Positions 31,210 through 39,793 of a stretch of DNA of 40,629 nt are shown in pieces. The first letter of the stretch is position 1. The number at the start of each line of letters is the position of its first letter. The DNA comes from Parcubacteria group bacterium ADurb.Bin115. Its GTDB lineage: Bacteria > Patescibacteriota > Patescibacteriia > Patescibacteriales > UBA12465. The stretch is from contig MWDX01000028.1 in assembly GCA_002070735.1 (NCBI GenBank), positions 1 to 40,629 of the forward strand. Reading direction: 5' to 3'. Made by a program: the position numbers and the translations under genes. The notes under the pieces are model-generated. The model saw nothing but the letters and a program-made list of their open reading frames with translations. It did not search any database and was not told where the DNA came from.

Positions 31210-32376
31210 TTATAAATCGTTTTCTTTCTTATCTTTGCTTGTTTTTTTCTCAGTTACCGATTCCTTTTTACCATCATCTTCAGCTAATTTTAAGCCCAAG
31301 CGATGTTCAGATGGAGAAATGCTAACAATCTCAAAATATTTTTCTTCGCCGGCGTTAAACAATTCGCCAATTTTTTCTTTTGGGCCTAACTTTAACTGAC
31401 TAATATGGGCTAAGCCGTGAATTTCCTCATCCAGCTTAACAAATAATCCGAAAGGGTTGACTTTAACAATTACCCCCTTAACCACTTGGCCGACGCTATA
31501 TTTAGCGCTGGCTTCCTGCCAAGGATCTTTCTGTAATTTTTTTGAGCTTAAAAAAATTTTACTGCCGTCAATGCTGACAATTTCTGCCTGAATACGATCG
31601 CCGACTTTAAATAATTCATTGGGAGAATCGATGCGCTGCCAAGCAATTTCTGAAATATGAATTAAACCCTCCATGCCGTCGTCAAAATTTAAGAAAACTC
31701 CAAAATTAGTGATAGCGGTAATGCGTCCATCAACAACCATGCCGACGTGATAACGATCTAAAGCCGGCTTCTGCTTCTTATTCCACACATCTTTTTCGCT
31801 AAAAATAATCTTATTTTCTTCTTCATTTAAAGTAATAACATTAACTTCAAAATCTTGGCCGACAAAAGTCTTTAATTTTTCCAAAATCTTACTCTTATCA
31901 CCACCGCTAATGCGCGGATAATTTTCAGGAGCTAATTGGGAAACCGGTAAAAATCCGTTTATCTGGCAATAGCGAGCTAGAAGTCCGCCTTTATTAGCAT
32001 CAATGATGCGGATTTTAACGGTAGTTTTCTCTTTAAAAGCCTCTCGTAAATTCTGCCAAGCCTTCTCTTGTCCAACCTGACGGAAAGACATCTCCAGATG
32101 CCCCTCTTCGTTTTCCGTCTCTAAAACAGCCGCTTCAACTTGATCGCCCGGCTTAAGGTGAGCATATTCCTCGACTTCAACATAAAGTTCCGGTCCGCGA
32201 ACAATACCCATTAAGACGCCGTCGATATCTAAGACGACTTCGGATTTTGAAGCGGTCACAACCGTACCTTTAACCACATCACCGACTTGTGGCACTTTTA
32301 CTCCGTCTTTTTCTAATAAATCAGCAAACTTACTTGATGCTTGTTTGGTTTCTTTAGTCATAAAGATAATCTTCAT
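31210..32376 (-). CDS. rpsA: S1-domain RNA-binding protein (ribosomal protein S1-like)
   Basis: This 388-residue protein contains four S1 OB-fold repeats, starting near VGDVVKGTVVTASKSEVVLDI, then a divergent second repeat. The two best ones are at VGMVVDGRITAITNFGVFLNF and VGQVVKGVIVKVNPFGLFVKL. A Lys/Glu tail follows. Bacterial S1 has four to six repeats and recruits mRNA to the 30S subunit. In a genome with few Shine-Dalgarno sequences such a protein may be especially important, which is inference. ATGs at 32376 and 32361 are both possible starts. A GC-rich folded leader precedes it. Confidence 0.88.
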   Translation of the reverse strand: MKIIFMTKETKQASSKFADLLEKDGVKVPQVGDVVKGTVVTASKSEVVLDIDGVLMGIVRGPELYVEVEEYAHLKPGDQVEAAVLETENEEGHLEMSFRQVGQEKAWQNLREAFKEKTTVKIRIIDANKGGLLARYCQINGFLPVSQLAPENYPRISGGDKSKILEKLKTFVGQDFEVNVITLNEEENKIIFSEKDVWNKKQKPALDRYHVGMVVDGRITAITNFGVFLNFDDGMEGLIHISEIAWQRIDSPNELFKVGDRIQAEIVSIDGSKIFLSSKKLQKDPWQEASAKYSVGQVVKGVIVKVNPFGLFVKLDEEIHGLAHISQLKLGPKEKIGELFNAGEEKYFEIVSISPSEHRLGLKLAEDDGKKESVTEKKTSKDKKENDL

Positions 32377-32399
32377 TTATTCGGAAGCGGTCTTTCCTC

Positions 32400-32500
32400 T
32401 TCTAAAAACAAAAAAAGATCTTTAACCGCCCCTTACGGGACAGCCCTTCGGCCACCTCAGGCACTGCTTTAGAGATAGCGCCTTAGAACCCGAAAGAATT
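32400..32500 (-). promoter_or_regulatory. Folded leader of the S1-domain gene
   Basis: The 155-base gap contains a CCCGTAAGGG hairpin (about 32431-32440), GGCC/GGCGC-rich pairings near 32445-32485, and an AAAGATCTTT palindrome followed on the minus strand by a T run (about 32406-32424). It could be an attenuator or an autoregulatory leader, as known for rpsA in E. coli. Its fold is unlike anything I can name. Confidence 0.35.
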
Positions 32501-32531
32501 ATAATAGGTGAAATATTTAATTAATAAAAGC

Positions 32532-33245
32532 TTATTTGGCTTCGTTCATTTGCTCCAACTGCTGATTCAAATCGGTAATCGCTCTTTCGTAATAACGATC
32601 GTCATGTTCTCCCCAAATAGCTTGTTTAATATTAGCAACATCCCCTTCGGCTTGAGAATTTTCAGATAAAAACTTATCTAAAGCTTTACGGGCGACTGCC
32701 TCAGCGTTAGGGTTAGTAAATTCCCCCATACCACCGTGAATAAGATAATTTTTAATGGCTTTAATCTCCACGTCTCCCAATTCGGGTTCCTTGTTAAAAT
32801 TTTTCCAAGTTTTTAAATTAAAAAGTTTAAATCCATTATCACCTTTTTTTTCAGCTAATTTAATCATTTCTAAAACTTTACCTATACCGGGAAACTTATT
32901 TTCTAATTCGGCCACACTTTCGGCGCTACCACCAAAAGACCCTAAATCAGTATCAGCGCTAGAAATAGTAGTAAAGCTTTGCCAAGCTTTATTCTTCATT
33001 TCATACTCCGCCTGCAATCTTTTAATTTCCATCTTAATCTCCTCCGGGGATTTAGATTCTTTAATTTCTTCAGAAACGGCCGCTATTTTTTCAGGAGTCC
33101 TACTTTCAGAGAGGTGCGCCTCCGCCAAAGCTTCGTGCAAATCTTTATTTTGCTGACCGAGCTCCTCTTCATTTGATGGCGTAGCCATCGCCTCAGTTTC
33201 ATTTGATAAATTTTCAGGCTGGCCCGTCATGGTTTCCATACTCAT
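32532..33245 (-). CDS. Hypothetical acidic protein with coiled coil
   Basis: This 237-residue cytoplasmic protein has no signal peptide, membrane segment or recognised domain. Residues 1-70 are acidic and low-complexity (Glu, Ser, Thr, Gln). Residues 65-90 are likely coiled coil (PEEIKMEIKRLQAEYEMKNK). The rest is mixed charged and includes a LFNLKTWKNFNKEPEL segment and a final DLNQQLEQMNEAK helix. It has a consensus promoter of its own and may be transcribed together with the S1-domain gene. I cannot assign a function. Confidence 0.7.
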   Translation of the reverse strand: MSMETMTGQPENLSNETEAMATPSNEEELGQQNKDLHEALAEAHLSESRTPEKIAAVSEEIKESKSPEEIKMEIKRLQAEYEMKNKAWQSFTTISSADTDLGSFGGSAESVAELENKFPGIGKVLEMIKLAEKKGDNGFKLFNLKTWKNFNKEPELGDVEIKAIKNYLIHGGMGEFTNPNAEAVARKALDKFLSENSQAEGDVANIKQAIWGEHDDRYYERAITDLNQQLEQMNEAK

Positions 33246-33270
33246 ATGATTTTAAATAATTGTATGACTA

Positions 33271-33299
33271 ATTATATAATAATTAAGCAAAAAAGTCAA
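33271..33299 (-). promoter_or_regulatory. Consensus promoter for the hypothetical at 32532
   Basis: On the minus strand, TTGACT (33299-33294) and TATAAT (33276-33271) have a 17-base spacer, about 30 bases before the start codon. Confidence 0.8.
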
Positions 33300-33332
33300 T
33301 AGTATCGCAAAAACAAAATAAAATTATAGTAA

Positions 33333-35144
33333 TTACACCTTAATCACTACCGGTAAAACCATAGGTCGGCGTTTTGTTTGGGCAAATAAAAATTGACTAA
33401 CATCGTTTCTAATTTTATTTTTAATAAAATCATCATCTGCTGGCGTCATTGGATTTTTGTCTTTAACAATCTTCTTGACCCTCATTCTGGTTTTTTCAAT
33501 TAAATCCCGACTTTCCTTCATATAAATAAAACCGCGCGAAATAATATCAGGATTACCGATAATATTACCGGTCTTAGCGTCAATCGTGGCAATAATCACA
33601 ATCATACCGTCACCGGCCATCATTAGACGATCACGCAAGACAACTTCCGATACATCACCGACACCAAGACCATCAACCATGACATAATCAGACGGAACCC
33701 TTTCTTTGGTCAGCTGACCAACTGAATGTCCGCGGCCGTCTTTTTGAAACAAAACTACTTGACCATTATCAGCCACAAATATTTTATCCGAAGGAATACC
33801 CACCTGTTCTGCTAATTCTGCGTGTGCCCTCAACATATAGTGATTAGCTTCAATGGGCATAAAATATTCAGGTTTAATAAGACGCATTATTAATTTTAAA
33901 TCTTCCGCTTTGGCGTGTCCGCCAGCATGAATATCAAGCATCCGATAATGAATAATGTGCGCGCCTTGACGAACAACCATATCCATCAAGTTCTGGATTG
34001 AGCGTTCATTCCCAGGAATAACCGAAGAAGAAAACAGGACAGTGTCTCCTTGTTTTAAACTAACAACGCGGTGTTCACCATTTACCACCCGGCTTAAAAA
34101 AGCACTGTCCTCCCCTTGGGCACCGGTGCCGATGATTAAAACTTGATTATCCGGCAAACGGTTTAATTCATTGTCATTAATTAAAATTTTCGGATCAAAC
34201 TTTAAATAACCTATTTGATGGGCAATTTCGACATTAGAATTCATGCTTCTCCCCTGCAAACTAACCCGACGACCGTAGCGTTTAGCCAAATCTAATATTT
34301 TCTGCACACGGCTAATTTGAGAAGCAAAAGTGCCGATAATAATACGACCGTTAATTTTTTCAATCAATTTGCCGATTTCTTCACCGATGGCCGATTCAGA
34401 AAGCTGATAACCAGCATGAGTAGCATCGGTCGAGTCAGACATCAACATTAAAATACCGCGATTGCCAATTTGAGCGATGCGCTGTAAATCTGCGGGCTTG
34501 TCATTTACCGGGGTAAAATCAATTTTAAAGTCGCCGGTATGCATAATAGTGCCTAAAGGCGTATTAACAATCACAGCAAAACAATCAGGAATAGAATGGT
34601 TGACGCGGGTAAATTCCAAACGGAAAGAGGCGCCGAGCTGAATCACCGAATTGTCGTCAATTTCTTTAATTTTTAACTGAGGTGCAGTTTTATATTCTTG
34701 ATGGCGCTTACGAATCAAACCGGCCGTCAATTTACCGGTAAACATCGGCGGATTACCAATCTCCCCCATAATATGAGGAATTCCACCAATATGATCATAA
34801 TGGCCATGAGTAATAATTACGCCTTTTATCCAATCAAGTTTATCGCGCAAGTAGGAGACATTGGGAATAATATAATCGATGCCGGGCATATCCTCTTCCG
34901 GAAATTGTAGGCCCATATCGATAATAATAATCTCACGGTTGCATTCAATCAGAGTCATGTTTCGTCCAACCTCTTCCAGTCCGCCCAGAACAATAACTTT
35001 AACATAGTCGCCAGAGTTATTCTGACGAAAAACTTGACGCGAACGAACAGGAAATCGGCGCCTTGGCGACAAATCTGTTTTCAAGGGCGCCTTAGCGACA
35101 TTATCTTTGCCGGTAGTAATTCCGGACTTATAACGAGTAATCAT
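33333..35144 (-). CDS. rnj: Ribonuclease J
   Basis: This 603-residue metallo-beta-lactamase/beta-CASP ribonuclease starts with an approximately 45-residue basic extension. The core follows: VIVLGGLEEVGRNMTLIE, HGHYDH at 113-118, MHTGDFKIDFTPV, the SDSTDATHAGYQLSE segment, beta-CASP motifs (GTFASQISR, GTGAQGEDSAFLSR, HAGGHAKAEDLKL) and the RNase J C-terminal domain. It combines endonuclease and 5'-3' exonuclease activity and acts with RNase Y in mRNA decay and rRNA maturation. Length and motifs are complete. Confidence 0.96.
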   Translation of the reverse strand: MITRYKSGITTGKDNVAKAPLKTDLSPRRRFPVRSRQVFRQNNSGDYVKVIVLGGLEEVGRNMTLIECNREIIIIDMGLQFPEEDMPGIDYIIPNVSYLRDKLDWIKGVIITHGHYDHIGGIPHIMGEIGNPPMFTGKLTAGLIRKRHQEYKTAPQLKIKEIDDNSVIQLGASFRLEFTRVNHSIPDCFAVIVNTPLGTIMHTGDFKIDFTPVNDKPADLQRIAQIGNRGILMLMSDSTDATHAGYQLSESAIGEEIGKLIEKINGRIIIGTFASQISRVQKILDLAKRYGRRVSLQGRSMNSNVEIAHQIGYLKFDPKILINDNELNRLPDNQVLIIGTGAQGEDSAFLSRVVNGEHRVVSLKQGDTVLFSSSVIPGNERSIQNLMDMVVRQGAHIIHYRMLDIHAGGHAKAEDLKLIMRLIKPEYFMPIEANHYMLRAHAELAEQVGIPSDKIFVADNGQVVLFQKDGRGHSVGQLTKERVPSDYVMVDGLGVGDVSEVVLRDRLMMAGDGMIVIIATIDAKTGNIIGNPDIISRGFIYMKESRDLIEKTRMRVKKIVKDKNPMTPADDDFIKNKIRNDVSQFLFAQTKRRPMVLPVVIKV

Positions 35145-35162
35145 GAAAATTTTTCTGGAAAA

Positions 35163-35198
35163 ACAAAAAAATGAAAATCAAAACAATTCTGATTTTTT
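35163..35198 (-). terminator. Weak intrinsic terminator after the solute-binding protein
   Basis: AAAATCA and TGATTTT (35173-35179 with 35189-35195) form an AT-rich stem, followed on the minus strand by a T run. A CCGGC/GTCGG-type stem at about 35228-35247 precedes it. Confidence 0.45.
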
Positions 35199-35266
35199 TG
35201 TTTCCAAATTATGAAGTATAGAGCATCCGACTTTAAAATTAGCCGGAAAAAATAAATAGAAAATAA

Positions 35267-37228
35267 TTACCAAGAAAGATGCTTCTTGGTTTTTAAATAC
35301 CAATGGCTAAAACCAGCAAAACGATCACACGGTTCATTAATAGCCGTTCCGTTAAAACCGTGAACTTTCTTGGACTGAACATAAGTATATCGGGGAGAAT
35401 ATAAGAAAATAACCGGCAAATCCTTACTGATAATTTCTTGAAATTTTTTATACTTAGAAAAACGTAAATTAATATTATCAGCTGTCTGTCTCGCTTCAAT
35501 TAAAAGCGTATCGACTTCGGCATTATTATAACCGGAAAGATTCAAGCCCTGACCGCCAATTTGTGAAGAATGCCAAAAAGGAGCAACATCAGGCTCCGTG
35601 CCGACAACTTGTCCATACAATAAAGCTTCAAAATTATGACCAGCAATTATTTCTGCGTTTAAGCTGGCAAGCGCTACCGGCACAATAATTGTTTTGACGC
35701 CGATTAATTCCCAGTCTTTCTTTAAACTCTCAGCCACATCCATCCTACCATTCTCAGGCACTGATAATTTCAAAGCTAAAACTTGATATTCTTTGTCTTT
35801 AAGGGCGACGCGCCAATAACCGGTGGCAGCAATTTGAGTGGAACTAGCATAGGCAATAATGGCTGATAATTCTGGGCTATGCTCGGGATTGTCAATCATA
35901 TCTTGACTAACATCTACTCGCTTAAATCCGCTTTCATCTAAAAGCTGCTCGGCTTTATCTTTATCTAAATTATAAAAAGAACCGTCCGGAGTATAGGAAA
36001 AATCAGGAGAGATAATAGGGCCGTCGGCACGACTGGCGGATTCGCCCAAAACTTCATTAAATAAGTAATCGCGATCAATAGCAAAAGCCAACGCCTGACG
36101 TATTTTAATATCGCCTAAAAATTTATTCTTCTCTTGATTGAAAAAAATAGAATTTATTTGAGGCAAGCGCAAACTATGCATCACCAAAGAATGCTTAGCT
36201 AATAAATCTTTTTTTAAATCATCAGGAATATAACTGGCGGCATCAACCTCATTACCGTTTAAAGCGCGCACCAATTCCACATAATCAGGAAAAAATTTAA
36301 AGATAATCTCCTTGATATAAGGTTTAGGCCCATAATAGTCATCATTAGCGATCAGATGATATTCTTTAATTTCCCCCCCCTTGCTCTTAATTAAAGATTC
36401 AAATTTATAAGGACCGGAACCAATCGGTTTGAGATTTAATTCTGATAAAGAAGCGGTCTCAGGAGAAATATTTTCCCAAATGTTTGCCGGCATGATGCCG
36501 AAAGTTAAAAGACTTAAGAAATCAGCATAAGGCTCGCTGAGAGAAAATTTGACCGAATGATCGTCAATTCTTTCTATCTCTACGCCATTCAGGCTGGCGC
36601 GCAAGGAAGAACGAAATTCTGGGTTTTTAATCAAGTTAAAAGTAAAGATAACATCGTCAATCTTTAAATCTTCACCGTTATGCCACTTCACTCCTTCACG
36701 TAGAGAAATAATATAAGATTTCCCGCCGTCTTCAATTTTCCAAGTAGACGCTAAATTCGGCATTAAACGGCCATTTTCATCATAATCAAACAAACGAGAA
36801 TATATTAAGCGAGATAAATCGGCATCAACATCACGGCTACTAGAATAAAGGGGATTGATGGATTGAGGATAACCAACTAAGCCTTCAATATAAGTGCCGC
36901 CACTAGCAGGTATTAAAATAAGGTGTTTTTGATAAAAAGAAAAGCCTAAATAGAAAACACTGACTAAAAAAACGAGAAAAGCCAACTTAAGAATAATTTT
37001 TTCTTTGGGGTTTAAAATTTTAAAAAGATGTCTTAACTGTTCACGTCTGGGAATCTTGGTTGGCGCTAAGGAATAAACCAGATTTCTATCACTTTCTGTC
37101 TGCGCTTTTTTTTTCCCTTTAGTTGAAAATTTCTCCTTAATAAAATCTTTAACATTAACAAAAAAATGGGAAAAATTTTTTTTCTTTCTGGAAAAAAAAC
37201 TATTTATTTTTTGAGAAAATTGATCCAC
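35267..37228 (-). CDS. Family 5 solute-binding protein with cytoplasmic extension
   Basis: This 653-residue protein starts with about 78 mostly basic residues (FFSRKKKNF, then KGKKKAQ), then one membrane helix (about 79-99, ILKLAFLVFLVSVFYLGF). The rest is a family 5 extracellular binding domain: GLVGYPQSINPLYSSSRDVD, LREGVKWHNGEDLKIDDVIF, KPIGSGPYKFE and IRQALAFAIDRDYL. Family members capture peptides, nickel or sugars for ABC importers. There is no lipobox and no permease or ATPase gene nearby. The position after rplT-secG is unusual for a transporter part. The start is GTG 37228, with no nearby alternative. The C-terminal lobe is complete by length. Confidence 0.87.
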   Translation of the reverse strand: MDQFSQKINSFFSRKKKNFSHFFVNVKDFIKEKFSTKGKKKAQTESDRNLVYSLAPTKIPRREQLRHLFKILNPKEKIILKLAFLVFLVSVFYLGFSFYQKHLILIPASGGTYIEGLVGYPQSINPLYSSSRDVDADLSRLIYSRLFDYDENGRLMPNLASTWKIEDGGKSYIISLREGVKWHNGEDLKIDDVIFTFNLIKNPEFRSSLRASLNGVEIERIDDHSVKFSLSEPYADFLSLLTFGIMPANIWENISPETASLSELNLKPIGSGPYKFESLIKSKGGEIKEYHLIANDDYYGPKPYIKEIIFKFFPDYVELVRALNGNEVDAASYIPDDLKKDLLAKHSLVMHSLRLPQINSIFFNQEKNKFLGDIKIRQALAFAIDRDYLFNEVLGESASRADGPIISPDFSYTPDGSFYNLDKDKAEQLLDESGFKRVDVSQDMIDNPEHSPELSAIIAYASSTQIAATGYWRVALKDKEYQVLALKLSVPENGRMDVAESLKKDWELIGVKTIIVPVALASLNAEIIAGHNFEALLYGQVVGTEPDVAPFWHSSQIGGQGLNLSGYNNAEVDTLLIEARQTADNINLRFSKYKKFQEIISKDLPVIFLYSPRYTYVQSKKVHGFNGTAINEPCDRFAGFSHWYLKTKKHLSW

Positions 37229-37267
37229 AGGGTGGCAATAGACGAAAGGGGAAGAATAAAAATCGGC

Positions 37268-37480
37268 TTAGAGCAAAACACTAACCAAAGACAAGCCGAA
37301 GAAAAGCACCGCCAAGACAATGGTGGCGATGAATAATTTTTTTTCAAGACCGCGTTTCGTCAAATAAACGCCGCCGGTACCACCAAAAGCACTGCCAAGA
37401 CCAGCGCCGCGGTTTTGAAGGAGAACGACGATGATAAGAAGAATGGAAACAATAATCTGAGCAATTTGAATCAAAGACAT
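37268..37480 (-). CDS. secG: Preprotein translocase subunit SecG
   Basis: This 70-residue protein has two hydrophobic helices (about 4-19 and 52-68) joined by the conserved QNRGAGLGSAFGGTGG loop, the SecG signature. It assists SecYE in protein export. It begins four bases after the rplT stop and is followed at once by the binding protein gene. Confidence 0.92.
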   Translation of the reverse strand: MSLIQIAQIIVSILLIIVVLLQNRGAGLGSAFGGTGGVYLTKRGLEKKLFIATIVLAVLFFGLSLVSVLL

Positions 37481-37484
37481 AAGC

Positions 37485-37832
37485 TTATTTCTTAAGCTGA
37501 GACAACAAGGCCGCTAAAACTTTCTTATTATTAATAGCCAAATCAGCTAAAATTTTCCGATCAACCACAATCTTGGCCGCTTTTAAAGCGCCCATTAATT
37601 TTGAATAAGAAAAATTATACTCGCGCACAAAAGCATTAATTTGCACTTGCCATAAAGCCCGCCGATCGCGTTTTTTCTTGCGACGATCACGGTAAGCGTG
37701 AGCACCGGCTTTAGTACGAGCAGTTTTGGCTAATTTAATTAGATTTTTGCGACCCCACCGATAGCCTTTAACTTGCTTTAACAGTGTGCGGCGTTTTTTA
37801 TTGTGGCCAACTCCTCTTTTTACTCTGGGCAT
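37485..37832 (-). CDS. rplT: 50S ribosomal protein L20
   Basis: This 115-residue protein has the L20 pattern: MPRVKRGVGHNKKRRTLLKQ, KGYRWGRKNLIKLAKTA, YRDRRKKKRDRRALWQVQIN and AFVREYNFSYSKLMGAL. L20 binds 23S rRNA early in 50S assembly and in many bacteria represses the infC-rpmI-rplT operon. The gene order here is the classical one. Confidence 0.96.
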   Translation of the reverse strand: MPRVKRGVGHNKKRRTLLKQVKGYRWGRKNLIKLAKTARTKAGAHAYRDRRKKKRDRRALWQVQINAFVREYNFSYSKLMGALKAAKIVVDRKILADLAINNKKVLAALLSQLKK

Positions 37833-37858
37833 ATACGATTAACTTAAAAATCCGCATC

Positions 37859-38056
37859 CTATCGATACGGGGTTAAGGTTTTAATGATTTTTACTAAAGT
37901 CTTGTCCGCGTTAATATCTAAACGCTTAGCGCGCTTGGTATTGCCTGTTTCGCGAGAATTAAAATGATCCTGACCGGATTTTCTTTTCTTTAATTTATTA
38001 GCGGCAGTTAAGCGAAAACGCTTAGCGGTTGCTCGGTGAGTCTTTATTTTCGGCAT
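37859..38056 (-). CDS. rpmI: 50S ribosomal protein L35
   Basis: This 65-residue basic protein has MPKIKTHRATAKRFRLTAANKLKKRKSG-type sequence and the HFNSRETGNTKRAKR segment of L35. It is second in infC-rpmI-rplT and ends in TAG. The 47-base spacer before it carries a terminator-like hairpin. Confidence 0.95.
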   Translation of the reverse strand: MPKIKTHRATAKRFRLTAANKLKKRKSGQDHFNSRETGNTKRAKRLDINADKTLVKIIKTLTPYR

Positions 38057-38065
38057 AAATTTGAT

Positions 38066-38088
38066 AAAAAAACAGGCGAAATCACCTG
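38066..38088 (-). terminator. Terminator-like hairpin between infC and rpmI
   Basis: The minus strand reads CAGGTG-ATTT-CGCCTG followed by seven T residues, ending 9 bases before the rpmI ATG. It would lower rpmI-rplT transcription relative to infC, or be an attenuator under L20 control. Attenuation of this operon is known in Firmicutes, but there it acts upstream of infC. Confidence 0.55.
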
Positions 38089-38103
38089 GATGATAACAAG
38101 AAA

Positions 38104-38658
38104 TTATTTCTTATTTATTAACACTATAGTAAATCTTCCACCTTGATTTGTCAAGGCTTGTTCTATTTCAATTGATAAATTTTCTTTTTGTCTAAGTTTA
38201 GCCACAAAATTATCCACAATTTCTCTAGCTTTCTGCGGATACTGACGTTCACGACCTCTTAATATCAACTCAACTTTTAATTTATTGTCTTTTTCTAAAA
38301 ATTTTTCTGCTTGCGTGAGACGAAAATTAAAGTCATGTTCACTAATACGGAAAGACAGTCTAATCACCTTGGTGTCTACTTTTTTTTGCATGACCTTCTG
38401 GCGGTGAAGTTTCTTTTCGTGTTCATATTTTAGTTGTCCCAAATCTGCAATCTTAGCCACCGGCGGCTCAGCCTTAGGGTTTACCTCAACTAAATCCAAA
38501 TCCAATTCCTTCGCTCTCGCAATAGCCTCTTGAGTATCAATAACGCCAAAATTTTCACCATTTTCATCAATTAAAAAAACTTGTTCCGAGCGAATCTGGG
38601 AATTGGCTTTAAAAAATTTCTTTTCTTTCTGTTCAACGCGATGAAATTTAATGCGCAT
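38104..38658 (-). CDS. infC: Translation initiation factor IF-3
   Basis: From ATG 38658 the product has 184 residues: FKANSQIRSEQVFLIDENGE, LDLVEVNPKAEPPVAKIADL, the linker, then the C-terminal domain with VIRLSFRISEHDFNFRL and VELILRGRERQYPQKARE. IF-3 prevents early subunit joining and checks initiator tRNA. The start is fixed by the promoter, whose -10 is at 38687-38692. A longer frame from 38715 would begin at the -35. The start codon is ATG, not the rare AUU of enterobacterial infC. Confidence 0.95.
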   Translation of the reverse strand: MRIKFHRVEQKEKKFFKANSQIRSEQVFLIDENGENFGVIDTQEAIARAKELDLDLVEVNPKAEPPVAKIADLGQLKYEHEKKLHRQKVMQKKVDTKVIRLSFRISEHDFNFRLTQAEKFLEKDNKLKVELILRGRERQYPQKAREIVDNFVAKLRQKENLSIEIEQALTNQGGRFTIVLINKK

Positions 38659-38686
38659 GGTAATATAAGTATTATTTATATAGCTA

Positions 38687-38715
38687 TTTATAGCGGAAAA
38701 ATTAAAAAAAGTCAA
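38687..38715 (-). promoter_or_regulatory. Promoter for infC-rpmI-rplT
   Basis: On the minus strand, TTGACT (38715-38710) and TATAAA (38692-38687) have a 17-base spacer, giving a leader of about 22 bases. Confidence 0.75.
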
Positions 38716-38760
38716 CTAAATAATCAAGTTGACCAAATTTTTAACAATTAAAAATTTCAT

Positions 38761-38856
38761 TTAATAAAAAGCTAAAACTAAAAATAGAAGACTAGCTATA
38801 ATCGCTAACCATATAAAAGTAAAAAGAATAATTTTGAAACTCCCCTTTTTGTCCAT
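38761..38856 (-). CDS. Possible 31-residue single-helix protein
   Basis: In the 300-base gap before infC, an ATG frame of 31 codons encodes MDKKGSFKII followed by LFTFIWLAIIASLLFLVLAF, a short basic start and one membrane helix. The TAA stop is 46 bases before the infC -35. It starts one base after the stop of a second hydrophobic frame, which suggests coupled translation. It is unrecognised and has no visible ribosome binding site. Confidence 0.4.
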   Translation of the reverse strand: MDKKGSFKIILFTFIWLAIIASLLFLVLAFY

Positions 38857-38857
38857 C

Positions 38858-38956
38858 TTAATTCATTATCACCGGCCTTTCTAAAATAATAGCGCCGATA
38901 GCAGCTGTCGATATAACCAATAGAAGTAAAATAAGGTTTATATTTATATAGACCAA
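38858..38956 (-). CDS. Possible 32-residue hydrophobic peptide
   Basis: A TTG-initiated frame encodes VYININLILLLLVISTAAIG, a single likely membrane helix, then AIILERPVIMN. Its TAA is one base before the next small ORF. It lies just after the terminator of the NYN gene at 39020, with no separate promoter seen, so expression is doubtful. Confidence 0.25.
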   Translation of the reverse strand: MVYININLILLLLVISTAAIGAIILERPVIMN

Positions 38957-38966
38957 AGAATATAAA

Positions 38967-38995
38967 GAAAAAACAGCCCCTTTTTAGGCTGTTTT
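38967..38995 (-). terminator. Intrinsic terminator after the second NYN gene
   Basis: AACAGCC and GGCTGTT (38972-38978 with 38987-38993) form a stem. On the minus strand it is followed by a T run, about 25 bases past the stop codon. Confidence 0.8.
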
Positions 38996-39019
38996 GTTGG
39001 AGCTCCTTTTGCGGTTTAG

Positions 39020-39781
39020 TTATAAATTTAAATATTTCTTTGAGTCTTCATACTTAATCTCTAGACTCCAGTCGGTGGCTTGATTTAATCTTTTTGCGCC
39101 GCCAGGCAATAATCTCCCAGTATTTGTCAAAAAGGATACATTAACAGTTCGTTTTCCTAAATCTTTCACCGCATCAACCGCCGGAGAATAGTCTTGGTCG
39201 CCGGAAACGATGATTGCAATGTCATAAATATCTTTTAATTTAACTAAATCTGTAGCGAGTTTTACGTCCACGGCCTTCTCGGAACCAAGCTTTTTCTCAA
39301 ATAAATCATACCGAATAGCGCCAGCACGTCTAAATTCTACTGAATTATTCTCCCTAGCTATAATATTCTGCACATTAGTCCAGCCGTCGAAACGTCGTTG
39401 CATTTCGTCCTGTCTTTCCAGAAGTTTTTCTGTAAGTTTAATTATGATATCATCCCTATCTGCGGGAACAGTTTTTTCATCAATTTGTTTTTTACAAGTA
39501 TCACATCTTGATAAAATATTTTTTAGGTAATTAAAATTATTTTTCTTTTTTGCAGAGTTTAATTGAAAGGGGTAAAAATCAATATTTTGAACTGTATACC
39601 AATAAGTACGGATACGGTCAACGTCGGGCCCCACTACCTCAGCCGCAATCCAATCAAAAAAAGATGCCCAATTTGTTTCTGGTAAATATTTACTTTTTTG
39701 AAATAATGGGAACAAGTCGCCAATAGAATGCCGCAGGTTTTCCCCATCAACGAAGATACAAACCCTTTTTCCACTTAACAT
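39020..39781 (-). CDS. NYN-domain protein, longer LabA-like form
   Basis: From ATG 39781 the product has 253 residues. The NYN core begins VCIFVDGENLRHSI (about 7-20). It ends with VDVKLATDLVKLKDIYDIAIIVSG, and DQDYSPAVDAV carries the conserved acidic residues (about 185-205). Between them is an insert of about 100 residues with a CDTC pair, possibly half of a metal site. This layout resembles DUF88 proteins such as LabA, which are predicted ribonucleases. A strong hairpin sits 12 bases upstream of the ATG. It is next to the recombinase remnant and tRNA-Gly, and may have arrived with that element, though it looks intact. Confidence 0.82.
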   Translation of the reverse strand: MLSGKRVCIFVDGENLRHSIGDLFPLFQKSKYLPETNWASFFDWIAAEVVGPDVDRIRTYWYTVQNIDFYPFQLNSAKKKNNFNYLKNILSRCDTCKKQIDEKTVPADRDDIIIKLTEKLLERQDEMQRRFDGWTNVQNIIARENNSVEFRRAGAIRYDLFEKKLGSEKAVDVKLATDLVKLKDIYDIAIIVSGDQDYSPAVDAVKDLGKRTVNVSFLTNTGRLLPGGAKRLNQATDWSLEIKYEDSKKYLNL

Positions 39782-39793
39782 ATAATTAACAAA

